Positions 44,607 to 53,610 of a DNA stretch of 64,000 nucleotides are shown here, in pieces (the stretch's first letter is position 1; each line of letters opens with the position of its first letter). Both the position numbers and the translations under genes were made by a program. The notes below the pieces were generated by a model. That model made no database searches and was not told where the DNA came from. It saw nothing but the letters and a program-made list of their open reading frames with translations. The stretch is from Vampirovibrio sp041737375 (GTDB lineage Bacteria; Cyanobacteriota; Vampirovibrionia; Vampirovibrionales; Vampirovibrionaceae). The stretch lies in NCBI RefSeq assembly GCF_041737375.1, contig NZ_JBGSRV010000010.1, positions 310,001 to 374,000 on the forward strand, given 5' to 3'.

Positions 44607-46148
44607 ATGAGCCAATTTACCGGGCTGGTTGGGATTTTCGCCCTGCTTTTGGTGGCCTACCTAATGAGCAACAATCGCAAGGCCATCAATTGGCGACTCA
44701 TCGTGAGTGGGCTGGCCTTACAGGTTTTGCTGGCCGTGTTTTGCCTCAAGGTCAAAATCGGGCAAACCCTGTTTCATAACATCGGGCAAGGCATTGAAAA
44801 ACTGCTCAGCTTTTCGGATGCCGGGGCCAGTTTTGTGTTTGGCTTTCTGGTCTCTCAGCCGGACAAGCTGAATCAGTTGTTTGGGCCGGGTGGCAGTTTT
44901 ATTTTTGCCTTTAAACTGGTGCCCACCATCATTTTTGTGGCCACCCTGGTGAGTATTTGCTACCACCTGGGCGTTATGCAGCGACTGGTGAAGTGGGTGG
45001 CCTGGGGCGTCTATAAAATTATGGGGGCCAGCGGCTCTGAAGCGCTTTCTAACGCAGCCAGCATTTTTGTCGGGCAAATTGAAGCCCAGTTGCTGGTAAA
45101 ACCTTATTTGGCCACCATGACCCGCTCTGAATTATTAGCGGTGATGGCAGGCAGCATGGCCTGTATCGCCGGGGGGGTGATGGCCGTTTATATTCAAATG
45201 GGCATTCCCGCTGAATTTTTGTTGACGGCCAGCCTGATGTCGGTTCCCGGCGCGCTGGTGATTGCCAAGCTGGTTTACCCGGAAACCGAGCAGTCCTTGA
45301 CCCGGGGTCAGGTGGTGCTGGAAATCAAGACCGAAAGCGTGAACCTGATTGACGCAGCCTCCCGTGGTGCTGGGGAAGGGCTTAAAATTGGCCTGAACGT
45401 ATGCGCCATGCTGATTGGCTTTATCGCCCTGATTAGCCTGGCTGATTTTGTGGTTGGCAAAATTGGGATCACTCTGGCCACTGCTGGACTCAATCTGGAT
45501 GCCGTTGGACTGAATCTGAATCAACTGTCTCTAAATGGCCTACTGGGCACCGTGTTTTCTCTGGTGGCCATGGCCCTGGGTGTTCCGGTGCAAGACGCTA
45601 AATTTGTGGGCGGACTGATGGGTACTAAAATGGTGGTGAACGAGTTTGTGGCTTACGCTTCGCTGGCCCCGGCCATTGCCAATCAAACCCTCAGCCCTAA
45701 ATCCTTGGCCATTGCCAGTGTGGCCCTATGTGGCTTTGCCAATTTCAGCTCCATTGCCATGCAAATTGGCGGCATTGGGCAAATGGCCCCTTCCCGCAAA
45801 AAAGATTTGGCGGAACTGGGCTTTAAAGCATTACTGTGCGGCACCATGGCCTCTTACGTTTCCAGCGCGCTGGCCGGTATTTTAACCGGACTGGACGGGG
45901 CTGGCAGCGATACCTGGATTGCCGGAGGCATTATGCTGGCCGCCATCTTACTGATTGTTATCGCCAAACGCCTCCCCGCGGGAGAAGTGGTCATTGCGGC
46001 CTCTGCTCAGCCCATATCGGGCAAAGTCAACGGAAAAACGCTGGAAAATATGCTCCCCTCCGGCTTGCCCCTCTACGATAAATCCGGTCAACCCCTTCGG
46101 GCCTCGGATCCCCTTTCCGACAAGCTGGCGCAACCCGCCAAGCGATAA
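44607..46148 (+). CDS. Concentrative nucleoside transporter (NupC/CNT)
   Basis: A 513-aa inner-membrane nucleoside:cation symporter. The NupC-type N-terminal helices (VGIFALLLVAYLMSNNRKAINWR, in part), the gate region (FIFAFKLVPTIIFVATLVS), the nucleoside-site region FVGQIEAQLLVKPYL, and MGTKMVVNEFVAY with GFANFSSIAMQIGGIG are all present. The last ~45 residues are a polar extension. The ATG at 44607 has AAGGA about 12 nt upstream. A strong terminator follows, so it is probably a single-gene unit. Substrate class (pyrimidine or purine) is open. Confidence 0.95.
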   Translation: MSQFTGLVGIFALLLVAYLMSNNRKAINWRLIVSGLALQVLLAVFCLKVKIGQTLFHNIGQGIEKLLSFSDAGASFVFGFLVSQPDKLNQLFGPGGSFIFAFKLVPTIIFVATLVSICYHLGVMQRLVKWVAWGVYKIMGASGSEALSNAASIFVGQIEAQLLVKPYLATMTRSELLAVMAGSMACIAGGVMAVYIQMGIPAEFLLTASLMSVPGALVIAKLVYPETEQSLTRGQVVLEIKTESVNLIDAASRGAGEGLKIGLNVCAMLIGFIALISLADFVVGKIGITLATAGLNLDAVGLNLNQLSLNGLLGTVFSLVAMALGVPVQDAKFVGGLMGTKMVVNEFVAYASLAPAIANQTLSPKSLAIASVALCGFANFSSIAMQIGGIGQMAPSRKKDLAELGFKALLCGTMASYVSSALAGILTGLDGAGSDTWIAGGIMLAAILLIVIAKRLPAGEVVIAASAQPISGKVNGKTLENMLPSGLPLYDKSGQPLRASDPLSDKLAQPAKR

Positions 46149-46175
46149 ATTAACGGAATAAAATTCGATACTCAC

Positions 46176-46209
46176 ATATCCTCGGTTTCCAAACCGGGGA
46201 TATTTTTTG
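46176..46209 (+). terminator. Rho-independent terminator after the nucleoside transporter
   Basis: 13-bp stem (ATATCCTCGGTTT / AAACCGGGGATAT, one G-U pair) with a 2-base centre, followed directly by TTTTT. It lies 28 bp after the stop. Confidence 0.93.
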
Positions 46210-46333
46210 TATTTTCAGAAAAACAGGAAATACAAAAGATATAGCTGTTTTTATTCAAGCATATCCAATAGGCTGGTTTTTCTGACACTTGGCTGACACT
46301 TGAACGATACATAGCTTTAATCAGGAGATGATG

Positions 46334-46717
46334 ATGGCAGTTTTATTTCCAACCCCCGTTGGCTACACCCTGAAGGCCAATAAACCCGCTGAGCTTTTGC
46401 AAGGTTTTTTAAATATCCAGAACGTGGAAAACTTACGCACCGGCCAACTCAGCAAGGCCAATCTGGATAGCTACAGCCAAAAGCAATTTGTGGCGGCTGA
46501 TCCCAGTAGTGCTATTGCCAGCTATTTAAGGCAAAACTTTGAGGCCATCGCCAAGCTGGATGGCAATGCCACATCCATTAGTAGCGATGATCTGGTTCAA
46601 ATTCGTCAGGGAATGCCTACCCCACCCCCGGTTACCAACCCACAGCAAACCATGTTGCAATTTATCCTGCAAATTCTGCAGCTTTTTCTGGGCGGGCTCA
46701 CTCCCGGCAATCGGTAA
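46334..46717 (+). CDS. Hypothetical protein with EF-hand-like segment
   Basis: A protein of 127 aa from ATG 46334, which is the third of three consecutive ATGs and is favoured by AGGAG 6 nt upstream. It begins FPTPVGYTLKANKPAELLQGF and has a segment LDGNATSISSDDLVQI that resembles half an EF-hand calcium loop. It ends in a hydrophobic, Pro/Gln-bounded helix (MLQFILQILQLFLGGLTPG). No signal peptide is seen. Function unknown. A tandem repeat and a hairpin follow the stop. Confidence 0.75.
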   Translation: MAVLFPTPVGYTLKANKPAELLQGFLNIQNVENLRTGQLSKANLDSYSQKQFVAADPSSAIASYLRQNFEAIAKLDGNATSISSDDLVQIRQGMPTPPPVTNPQQTMLQFILQILQLFLGGLTPGNR

Positions 46718-46720
46718 TTC

Positions 46721-46764
46721 TCTTTTCTCCTCACCCTCCTAATCTTTTCTCCTCACGCTCCTAA
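46721..46764 (+). repeat. Tandem 22-bp pyrimidine-rich repeat
   Basis: Two adjacent 22-bp copies (46721-46742 and 46743-46764) identical except for one base, almost all C and T on the forward strand, beginning three bases after the stop of the upstream gene. Probably a recent tandem duplication in non-coding DNA. Confidence 0.9.
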
Positions 46765-46779
46765 CTCCGCTCCTCCCTC

Positions 46780-46812
46780 TTTAAACACCGGTTGTAATGA
46801 CCGGTGTTTAAA
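46780..46812. terminator. Strong inverted repeat upstream of glpX
   Basis: Perfect 13-bp arms (TTTAAACACCGGT / ACCGGTGTTTAAA) with a 7-nt loop, then a T-rich but interrupted tract. It most likely ends the transcript of the preceding hypothetical gene. With ~105 bp to the glpX start it could also be an operator. Confidence 0.6.
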
Positions 46813-46917
46813 TATTGGTTTTATTTTCAGCTGTTTTATTTTTCAACAGGACAAATGAAGATGGTTTTGCTAGGATGCTGGCCAGTTCATTGGATGAACA
46901 AGAGGGGGGATAATATT

Positions 46918-47997
46918 ATGATGTTTGAAGAGACAACGGTATTGGAACGGAGTTTAAGGGTGGAATCTGATTTTGACGCGCCACTGAATGCGGGTAACAG
47001 CACGTCTGGCGATTTTTTAGGCTCAGAGCGCATGCTGTCTCGTGAAGTGCTGGGCATTGTAGAGGCCGCCGCATTGGCCGCCGGTCGTTTGATGGGTACC
47101 GGTAAACGAGACGCTGCCGATGAGGCTGCCGTCACCGCCATGCGGCACTATTTAAGCGAGGTTCCGGTCAATGGCACCATTGTTATTGGGGAAGGGGAAC
47201 GGGATGAGGCACCCATGCTTTACATTGGGGAAAAAGTAGGCCGCTGCCTACCCGGCTTGCCCGAAGTGGATATTGCTGTCGATCCGCTGGAAGGCACCAA
47301 TTTGGTGGCGCACGGCTTGCCCGGCGCAGTGGCCACTTTGGCGCTGGCCCCCAAAGGCGGCTTGTTTCACGCACCGGATACCTATATGGAAAAGCTGGTA
47401 GTCGGCCCGGACGCTCGGGGAAAAGTGGATATTACCGCCCCGGTTAAATATAACCTGAGCATTTTGGCCATGAGTTTAAACCGGGAAGTGAAAGATTTAA
47501 CCATTGTTATTCTGGATCGTCCCCGCCACGAGGAATTAATCCGGGATGTTCGAGAGGCGGGAGCCCGTATTAAACTGATTAGCGACGGGGATTTAATGCC
47601 CGCTGTTTCCGCAGCCCTGATTGGTAGCGGCATTCACGCCGTCATGGGGGTGGGAGGCGCGCCCGAGGCCGTGCTGACCGCAGCGGCGGTTAAATGTCTG
47701 GGCGGGGAAATTCAAGCCCGGTTGTGCTGGCGAAATGATCATGAAAAAAACCGGGCTGCTAAAATGGGCATCGATTTATCGGAGGAGAAAGTCTATTTCA
47801 CCGAAGATTTGGCCCCGGCCAACGAGCTGGTGTTTGCCGCCTGCGGCATTACCACCGGCGATACCCTGAAAGGGGTTAATTACTTTGGAAACGGGGCCAG
47901 AACCCACAGCCTGATTATGGCCTATCAATCCGGGCTGGTTCGATTTGTGGATACCATTCACCTGAACCGGGAAAAAGGCGGGCGAGTCAAACTGTAG
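46918..47997 (+). CDS. glpX: Class II fructose-1,6-bisphosphatase (FBPase/SBPase type)
   Basis: GlpX-type phosphatase that converts fructose-1,6-bisphosphate to fructose-6-phosphate. In cyanobacteria it also acts on sedoheptulose-1,7-bisphosphate. The 359-aa product from ATG 46918 has the metal-site motifs GEGERDEAPMLYIGEKVG and DPLEGTNLVAHGLPGAVA, plus LDRPRHEELI and GVGGAPEAVLTAAAVKCLGG. A G-rich Shine-Dalgarno-like run lies 8 nt upstream. An in-frame ATG at 46804 would add 38 residues without family support. Its role here is probably gluconeogenesis, or pentose-phosphate metabolism together with the transketolase at the right edge. Confidence 0.95.
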   Translation: MMFEETTVLERSLRVESDFDAPLNAGNSTSGDFLGSERMLSREVLGIVEAAALAAGRLMGTGKRDAADEAAVTAMRHYLSEVPVNGTIVIGEGERDEAPMLYIGEKVGRCLPGLPEVDIAVDPLEGTNLVAHGLPGAVATLALAPKGGLFHAPDTYMEKLVVGPDARGKVDITAPVKYNLSILAMSLNREVKDLTIVILDRPRHEELIRDVREAGARIKLISDGDLMPAVSAALIGSGIHAVMGVGGAPEAVLTAAAVKCLGGEIQARLCWRNDHEKNRAAKMGIDLSEEKVYFTEDLAPANELVFAACGITTGDTLKGVNYFGNGARTHSLIMAYQSGLVRFVDTIHLNREKGGRVKL

Positions 47998-48021
47998 GCC
48001 CTGCCTGCTACCCAATCCTTC

Positions 48022-48061
48022 TACGCAAAAGCACTACCAATGGGGGTGGCGCTTTTGCGTA
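48022..48061. terminator. Hairpin between convergent glpX and mutL
   Basis: Perfect 11-bp outer stem (TACGCAAAAGC / GCTTTTGCGTA) with a further partly paired interior, 24 bp past the glpX stop. There is no clean T-run beyond the stem on either strand, so it is a likely but imperfect bidirectional terminator. Confidence 0.55.
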
Positions 48062-48138
48062 TGCAAATCAGCGCCCCTGTAGCCCCATCAAGCCATAGAA
48101 ACGGGCGGCTTAACGCACAATCATCTTGCCGCCTCAGG

Positions 48139-50127
48139 CTAAATGGCGTTCACCGGCAAGCTGGGGCGATGGAAAAAATGATTCAGCTCGCTGGTGGAAA
48201 TGGTGTGAGCAATGGGGCGGCCATGGGGACAAGTCCAGGGCAACTGGCAAGCCAGCCACCGATCAATCACCTGCTCCATTTCAAAGTGGTTAAGGGCATC
48301 TCCAGCCCGAACGGCGCTATGGCAGGCCAGGGTGGCAATTAAATGATCCAGATCCAGTTTCATTTCACCGGTTTCTTCCAACTGGGCCAGCAGGTTTTCA
48401 AAGAGGCCACCAGCCTGAAACATCCCGTCCCGGCCAGCGTAAACCAGCGGATAGCCGGTTAATTGAACCGACTGGGCCACTTCATCCGGTAGGGAGTACA
48501 AAAAGCCCAAGCGGGCAAACTCAGGCTGATACCGCTGCAATAAATCCCGCTGCACCGGACTGATGGCCAAGGGCAAGGCGGTAACCATCTGTTGAATATC
48601 GGGCGCTTCGGCGCTCAGGTTCAGGGTCAGCGATTCAAAAAAGTCTCGCTCGCTGGCAATATGTTGATCCACTACCAGCAAGCCCTGCACGGTTTCCAGC
48701 AAAATATAGGTGTTAAATAACTGCCCAATCACCTTGAATTTACCGTTGGCAAAAACAGGCTTTTCAGCGGCAGGAAATTCGGTTTGAGGTGAGTCTGGCT
48801 GAAGCGGGGAAGAAGCGCCCGGCTGATAAAAGCCCAAGGCGGCTTGCACCGGCTGAGGATCCCCGGCTGGAACCCGACGATAAGCAGGGGGACTGCCTGA
48901 ACCTGAACCCAGCGTGGGCTTTATCAAATGATGCTGCGGGCTTACCCGCCATTCCTGCTGGCCCATTGAACCTGCCGGAGGGGCTGACGGGAAGGACATC
49001 ATTGACGCTGAAGGCTGAGAGAATGAGGCGGTATTGAAGGCCTGATTGGAAAACCCGGCTTCCTCCGGGGTGGAAGGAGGGGCATCCAGTCGAATGCCAT
49101 GGGCGGCGAGTGAATTTCTGAGGCCGCTGCGGACAAAGCCAAAAATGGTGTTGCCAGAGGCGTAACGCACCTCTCGTTTGGTGGGATGCACGTTCACATC
49201 CACGTCTTGGGGAGGCATGGACAAAAAGAAAACGCACACCGGATATTTGCCATGCGGCAACAACGATTCATAGGCGGCTTCAATGGCTTTTTGCAAAATG
49301 GCGCAACGCACATAGCGCCCGTTTAAATAGGTGATTAACCAGCGTTTACTGCTTTTCATTACCCCCGGCTCAGATACAAAACCGGCCAGCCGCAAGCCAA
49401 TATCCGGGTCTTCCGCAGTAACCGGCACCCAGGGGATATTTTCCCGCTTCAGGCCCAGCGCTTCTTCCAGCGTGCGTTTTAACTCATTGGTTCCCGAAGT
49501 TTTTAACACCTCTTTGTCATTCAGGGTGAGGGAAAAGCGCACTTCCGGGTGAGACAGGGCCAAATATTGCACCGTCTCTTCAATGTGGCCCAATTCGGTT
49601 TGGGCCCGTTTCAAAAATTTAAGGCGGGCAGGGGTGTTATAAAAGAGATCCAGCACCTCCATCACCGTGCCGGGGGCGCATCCTGCCTCGGCCAGAACCG
49701 GCTCGCCCGAATCATCCAGGGTAACCCGAGTGCCTACCGGCGCATCCGCCGCGCGGGTGAGGCAAGTTAATTTTGAAATGGAGCCGATGCTGGCCAACGC
49801 TTCCCCCCGAAAACCCAGCGTGGCAATGCGATCCAGGTCAGCCTCGTGATGGATTTTACTGGTGGCATGATTGTAAAAGGCCATAGCCGCGTTCTGAGGG
49901 GTCATGCCGCCCCCGTTATCAGCCACTCGCATATTCCGCCCCGCATTGGAAGCGGAAATATCAATCCGGGTGGCTCCGGCATCCAGCGCATTTTCCACCA
50001 GCTCTTTAATCACCGAAGCCGGACGCTCCACCACCTCACCCGCCGCGATACGGTTGATTAAATAAGGCGGCAAAATACGGATGGTTCGTTCTGTTTGAGT
50101 GGCTTTAGCGGGTTGAGGCATATTCAT
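48139..50127 (-). CDS. mutL: DNA mismatch repair protein MutL
   Basis: A 662-aa MutL. The N-terminal GHKL ATPase shows VIKELVENALDAGA, DNGGGM and GFRGEALASIGS. A Pro/Ser-rich linker (~350-460) leads to the C-terminal dimerisation/endonuclease domain. The metal-binding motif appears as DQHIASERDFFE, matching DQHA(x)2E(x)4E apart from A to I, with ACHSAVRAGD and CPHGRP. An active nicking MutL is therefore expected, unlike the E. coli protein. It is 32 bp downstream of the DnaJ-like gene on the same strand. Confidence 0.97.
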   Translation of the reverse strand: MNMPQPAKATQTERTIRILPPYLINRIAAGEVVERPASVIKELVENALDAGATRIDISASNAGRNMRVADNGGGMTPQNAAMAFYNHATSKIHHEADLDRIATLGFRGEALASIGSISKLTCLTRAADAPVGTRVTLDDSGEPVLAEAGCAPGTVMEVLDLFYNTPARLKFLKRAQTELGHIEETVQYLALSHPEVRFSLTLNDKEVLKTSGTNELKRTLEEALGLKRENIPWVPVTAEDPDIGLRLAGFVSEPGVMKSSKRWLITYLNGRYVRCAILQKAIEAAYESLLPHGKYPVCVFFLSMPPQDVDVNVHPTKREVRYASGNTIFGFVRSGLRNSLAAHGIRLDAPPSTPEEAGFSNQAFNTASFSQPSASMMSFPSAPPAGSMGQQEWRVSPQHHLIKPTLGSGSGSPPAYRRVPAGDPQPVQAALGFYQPGASSPLQPDSPQTEFPAAEKPVFANGKFKVIGQLFNTYILLETVQGLLVVDQHIASERDFFESLTLNLSAEAPDIQQMVTALPLAISPVQRDLLQRYQPEFARLGFLYSLPDEVAQSVQLTGYPLVYAGRDGMFQAGGLFENLLAQLEETGEMKLDLDHLIATLACHSAVRAGDALNHFEMEQVIDRWLACQLPWTCPHGRPIAHTISTSELNHFFHRPSLPVNAI

Positions 50128-50159
50128 ATTAAAAGGGCCAGCGGTTCCGTTTCAGACAT

Positions 50160-51173
50160 TTAATGATGGTGTAAGGCTTTCAGCTCTTGATACAGTGTTT
50201 TTTCCCGTTCGGTCAGATGGGCCGGAATAACCGCCTTGGGGCGAACCAACAGATCCCCGCTGGATTTTCCATCCTTGGACGGAAGTCCCTGACCTTTTAA
50301 ACGCATCATGCGACCGGGCTGGGTGCCCGCTGGCAAAGTCATGCTCAATTCGCCGCCTTGCAAGGTGGGTACTTTAATCTCGCCGCCCAGTACCAAATCG
50401 GGAATGGGCACCGGGGCCTCATAAATCAGGGTATCTTCTTCCAGCTTGAATTTGGGGTGCTTTCGATAGCGAACCACCAGCAGCAAATCGCCTCGACTGC
50501 GCTGCCCGGCATGACCCTCTCCCGCTAATCGGATTTTAGTGCCCGGTTTTACCCCTTTGGGGATATTCACCGTCAGCCGCTTTCGGGTGGAGGTCACCAC
50601 TTCCTTGCTCACCCCGCTGGCCACTTCTTCCAAATCCAGATAGAAGTCCTGTTCAATATTCAATTGCTCAGGGGCTTGGTGCTGTCCTCGCCCACCGGCC
50701 CGATGCCCACGGCCACCGCCGCCTGAAAACATATCTTCAAACCCGGCTGTTCCACCGCCCGGAAATCCTTGAGCGGAAAAGCCGCCGCCGCTACCACCGG
50801 CACCCGCTCCAAACAGGATATCAAAAAAGCTGGAAAAGCCTCCCATATCACCCATATTACCGCTTTGCCAGCCATCAAAGCCGGGCGGGGGATTGAAATT
50901 TTGACCTTGCCGCCAATTAGAACCCAGACTATCGTATAGCCTGCGCTTTTCAGGATCTTTTAAAGCCTCGTAGGCCTCGTTAATTTCTTTAAAGCGCTCG
51001 TCCACGCCCTGATTGACATCCGGGTGGTGTTCCCGGGCCAACTTGCGGTAGGCGGTGCGTATTTCTTTGTCAGTAGCGCTACGGGATACGCCCAAAACAC
51101 TGTAATAATCTTTGTATTCAACGCCCATAGGACTGACTTTGACCTCTTTTAAACGGACTGGATTGATTGCCAT
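50160..51173 (-). CDS. DnaJ-class co-chaperone (CbpA/DnaJ type without zinc finger)
   Basis: A 337-aa J-protein. It has a J domain with YYSVLGVSRSATDKEIRTAY and the HPD tripeptide in REHHPDVN, a Gly/Phe-rich region (~95-165), and the two beta-sandwich substrate domains with FYLDLEEVASGV and LLLVVRYRKHPKFK. The CxxCxGxG zinc repeats of full DnaJ are absent, which is the CbpA/DjlA-like type II layout. The ATG at 51173 has AAGGG 7 nt upstream and gives a 15-residue extension before the J domain. ATG 51128 is an alternative. It would stimulate DnaK. Confidence 0.93.
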   Translation of the reverse strand: MAINPVRLKEVKVSPMGVEYKDYYSVLGVSRSATDKEIRTAYRKLAREHHPDVNQGVDERFKEINEAYEALKDPEKRRLYDSLGSNWRQGQNFNPPPGFDGWQSGNMGDMGGFSSFFDILFGAGAGGSGGGFSAQGFPGGGTAGFEDMFSGGGGRGHRAGGRGQHQAPEQLNIEQDFYLDLEEVASGVSKEVVTSTRKRLTVNIPKGVKPGTKIRLAGEGHAGQRSRGDLLLVVRYRKHPKFKLEEDTLIYEAPVPIPDLVLGGEIKVPTLQGGELSMTLPAGTQPGRMMRLKGQGLPSKDGKSSGDLLVRPKAVIPAHLTEREKTLYQELKALHHH

Positions 51174-51387
51174 TATAGATCCCTTGCCCTCTCAGCCCAA
51201 GTTTATTAAGGATCTATTAACGATTAAACCCCGAATCGGGAAGCCCGACCGTAGCTTCCGCTTTACATAAGGTTTGTCCTCAAGGCACATTCCCGCTACA
51301 ATCAAAATGAGACGCTCTCTATTTTTCGAGGCGTCATGAAGGTCTTTCATCAAAGGCTGATCGCAACCAGTTATTGGAGAAAAGGCA

Positions 51388-52638
51388 ATGCAACGAGTAT
51401 TTTCACGGTCTTCACAATCTTTCGCGCTGATGCTGGCTGTATCCCTGACGCTGAGTGGAAGCGGACTGGCCCATGCCGACTTAATGCGCAAAATGAATCC
51501 GCTGAACTGGATGCCCGGAAATGCCGCAGAAAGTCAGCCAGAAGCCAATGCCGATAAAAAAGCCTTGCAACGGGCCAACGAGGCCAACGCCCAAGCCGAT
51601 CAAGCTTTAAAAGTAGCGCAAGAAGCTTTATTCAAAGCCGAACAGGCTAAAAAACAAGCAGAAGCTTTAAAACTACAAGCGCAAAACGCCAAAAACACCA
51701 AGCTTACGGTGAAAGATCCTGAGGAAGACACCAAAGCCCCAAGCCCAGTCAAAAAAGAGGCTCAGGCTTTTTCTCAAAACCAAAATCCTCAAAATGATGA
51801 AAAAAAGAGCTGGTACAGCCTCAATCCTTTTAAAAAGAACGAAAAAGCTCTGACCGAACAGCAGGCCAGAGCCAATAAGCCTGCGCAAGCGACCCTTCCA
51901 GAAAAAAACACGGAAAAAGCCAGTCGCAATGATGTTCCCGTGGCTCTTTTAGAAAACGACGGCGCAGAAAATATCGCAAAAAATACAAAAGAGCCGTCCA
52001 GCGATGCCAGCACACCCTGGAATCCCATGACCTGGTTCTCAAAGCCGGCCAGTGAATCCACCACGGCCAATGCTCCAGCGGAAACAGCGCCTATCCAGCC
52101 CCAAAACGCCAATGCCGTTGCAGCAGAAGTAAACCTTAAAACCAAAGCCGCCATTATGGAAACCGAAAAAGGCAGCATTACCTTTGAGCTTTACCCCGAT
52201 GAAGCGCCCGCCACGGTGGCTAACTTTGCCAAACTGATTGATGAAGGGTTTTACAACCGCTTTAACATGAAGTTCCACCGGGTGGTGCCTGGTTTTGTCA
52301 TACAAACCGGCGATCCGACCGGCACAGGGGCAGGCGGCTCCAAAGAGCGCATTCCGCTAGAGGCCAAAAACAAACTCTCTCATAACACCAAAGGCATTGT
52401 GGCCATGGCCAGAGGGGCAGACCCCAACAGCGCCACCAGCCAGTTTTATATTACGCTAACCCCGCAAACCAGTCTGGATGGCAAATATGCCGTATTTGGC
52501 AAAGTCATTGCCGGACTTGACGTGCTGGAAAAAATTGAAAAAGGCGACATGCTATACGGCATTCGACTGATCGATAGGGATAGCGTGGTTCGAGATCCAG
52601 CGCCGGAGAAAAAGAATTTTTTTTCCAGCCTGCTTTAA
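51388..52638 (+). CDS. Exported cyclophilin-type peptidyl-prolyl isomerase
   Basis: A 416-aa protein with a signal peptide (hydrophobic FALMLAVSLTLSGSG, likely cleavage after AHA). An Ala/Lys/Gln-rich coiled-coil region (~55-105) and low-complexity Lys/Pro/Asn spacer (to ~250) follow, then a C-terminal cyclophilin domain (~255-410). That domain has GSITFELYPDEAPATVANF, FHRVVPGFVIQTGDPTG, the active-site IVAMARGADPNSATSQFYI, and YAVFGKVIAGLDVLEKI. It would help fold proteins in the periplasm or envelope. The ATG at 51388 has GGAG 8 nt upstream. The long coiled-coil spacer is unusual for cyclophilins and may anchor or extend the domain. Confidence 0.92.
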   Translation: MQRVFSRSSQSFALMLAVSLTLSGSGLAHADLMRKMNPLNWMPGNAAESQPEANADKKALQRANEANAQADQALKVAQEALFKAEQAKKQAEALKLQAQNAKNTKLTVKDPEEDTKAPSPVKKEAQAFSQNQNPQNDEKKSWYSLNPFKKNEKALTEQQARANKPAQATLPEKNTEKASRNDVPVALLENDGAENIAKNTKEPSSDASTPWNPMTWFSKPASESTTANAPAETAPIQPQNANAVAAEVNLKTKAAIMETEKGSITFELYPDEAPATVANFAKLIDEGFYNRFNMKFHRVVPGFVIQTGDPTGTGAGGSKERIPLEAKNKLSHNTKGIVAMARGADPNSATSQFYITLTPQTSLDGKYAVFGKVIAGLDVLEKIEKGDMLYGIRLIDRDSVVRDPAPEKKNFFSSLL

Positions 52639-52648
52639 GCCGCCTGCC

Positions 52649-53107
52649 TTAACCTGAGTTGCGCTTTTTCTGAAAAAAACCTTTGAGCAAAGCGGAACAA
52701 GGCGCTTCCAGAATGCCGCCAATGACCGTAGTTTCAGACGTGTGCGGCAGTAAATTCAGCCGGGAGCCGCAAGCACCCATCAGGGGATCATAGGCCCCAA
52801 ATATCACTTGCCCCACTCTGGCTTGCTGAATGGCAGAAGCACACATGGGACAGGGTTCTAAAGTGACATACAAGGTTGTTTGTTGAAGCCGCCATGCGCC
52901 CAACGTAAGGGCGGCTTCCCGTAACACCAGTATTTCCGCATGTCCCACCGGGTCACAATCCAGTTCCCGTCGGTTGTAGCCTTCGGCAATCAGGGTGCCT
53001 TGGTGTAACAGCAAAGCACCCACCGGCACATCCACCGGCAAGGCCCGCTGAGCGACTTCTAAAGCGCAATTCATCCAGCGCTCATGACTGGAAAGAGACT
53101 CATACAT
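52649..53107 (-). CDS. tadA: tRNA adenosine(34) deaminase
   Basis: Zinc deaminase making inosine at the wobble position of tRNA-Arg(ACG). The 152-aa protein has the HAE motif in GHAEILVLREAA and the PCxxC motif in LEPCPMCASAIQQARV, plus VIFGAYDPLMGACGS. Size is standard. It is convergent with the cyclophilin gene, 10 bp apart. Confidence 0.95.
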   Translation of the reverse strand: MYESLSSHERWMNCALEVAQRALPVDVPVGALLLHQGTLIAEGYNRRELDCDPVGHAEILVLREAALTLGAWRLQQTTLYVTLEPCPMCASAIQQARVGQVIFGAYDPLMGACGSRLNLLPHTSETTVIGGILEAPCSALLKGFFQKKRNSG

Positions 53108-53214
53108 ACAGATGATTTTACGCTGATTTGACTGGGCTTGCTTGTAAAATTGATTAAACTGATTATTATCGGACTATTCAGGGTTAATCAGCGAATCAGT
53201 GAGGTGTGGACGGA

Positions 53215-53583
53215 ATGCGGACTAATCACGAGCAAAATCGTTTCCAATTTGCGGGTGGACTTCCAAAATCATCACTTTTAAATGGCAAAAAAGCCATGCC
53301 TCAAGCAGTGAAAGAGGCCGCTCAACCTCAACAGCCGCTTTATTACGCCGCCATTACTCTGGGACAACCGCAACCCGCCGCCACAAACACAGCGTCAGAA
53401 GCGCCCAAGGGGCTGCTGGCAAAACTATGGTACCTGATTAGTGAAGAGAGCAGCCCAGAGCGGCCCATTGGCATCAGCCAGCTGACGGGGACACCACTGA
53501 AAACACGCCAGTCCGTTGCCAAGCCTTCTTACTTTCGAAACGGGCAAACCGTTCAGGACTATCGATTCAAGCAGCTCACCTGA
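53215..53583 (+). CDS. Hypothetical protein
   Basis: A 122-aa protein of unknown function from ATG 53215, with GAGGTG 8 nt upstream; an in-frame GTG at 53206 lies inside that Shine-Dalgarno. It is polar and Gln/Pro/Ala-rich, probably largely disordered, with one hydrophobic-aromatic segment (GLLAKLWYLIS) in the middle and a basic end. No known motif. It is convergent with the HNH gene. Confidence 0.65.
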   Translation: MRTNHEQNRFQFAGGLPKSSLLNGKKAMPQAVKEAAQPQQPLYYAAITLGQPQPAATNTASEAPKGLLAKLWYLISEESSPERPIGISQLTGTPLKTRQSVAKPSYFRNGQTVQDYRFKQLT

Positions 53584-53610
53584 AACGCTAAAGCAAGGCG
53601 AGTCAGAGAG

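Noticed and set aside
46804..46917. N-terminal extension of glpX from ATG 46804
   Set aside because: The extra 38 residues are Phe/Trp/Tyr-rich and not family-like; the internal ATG 46918 has a G-rich ribosome-binding site at good spacing.
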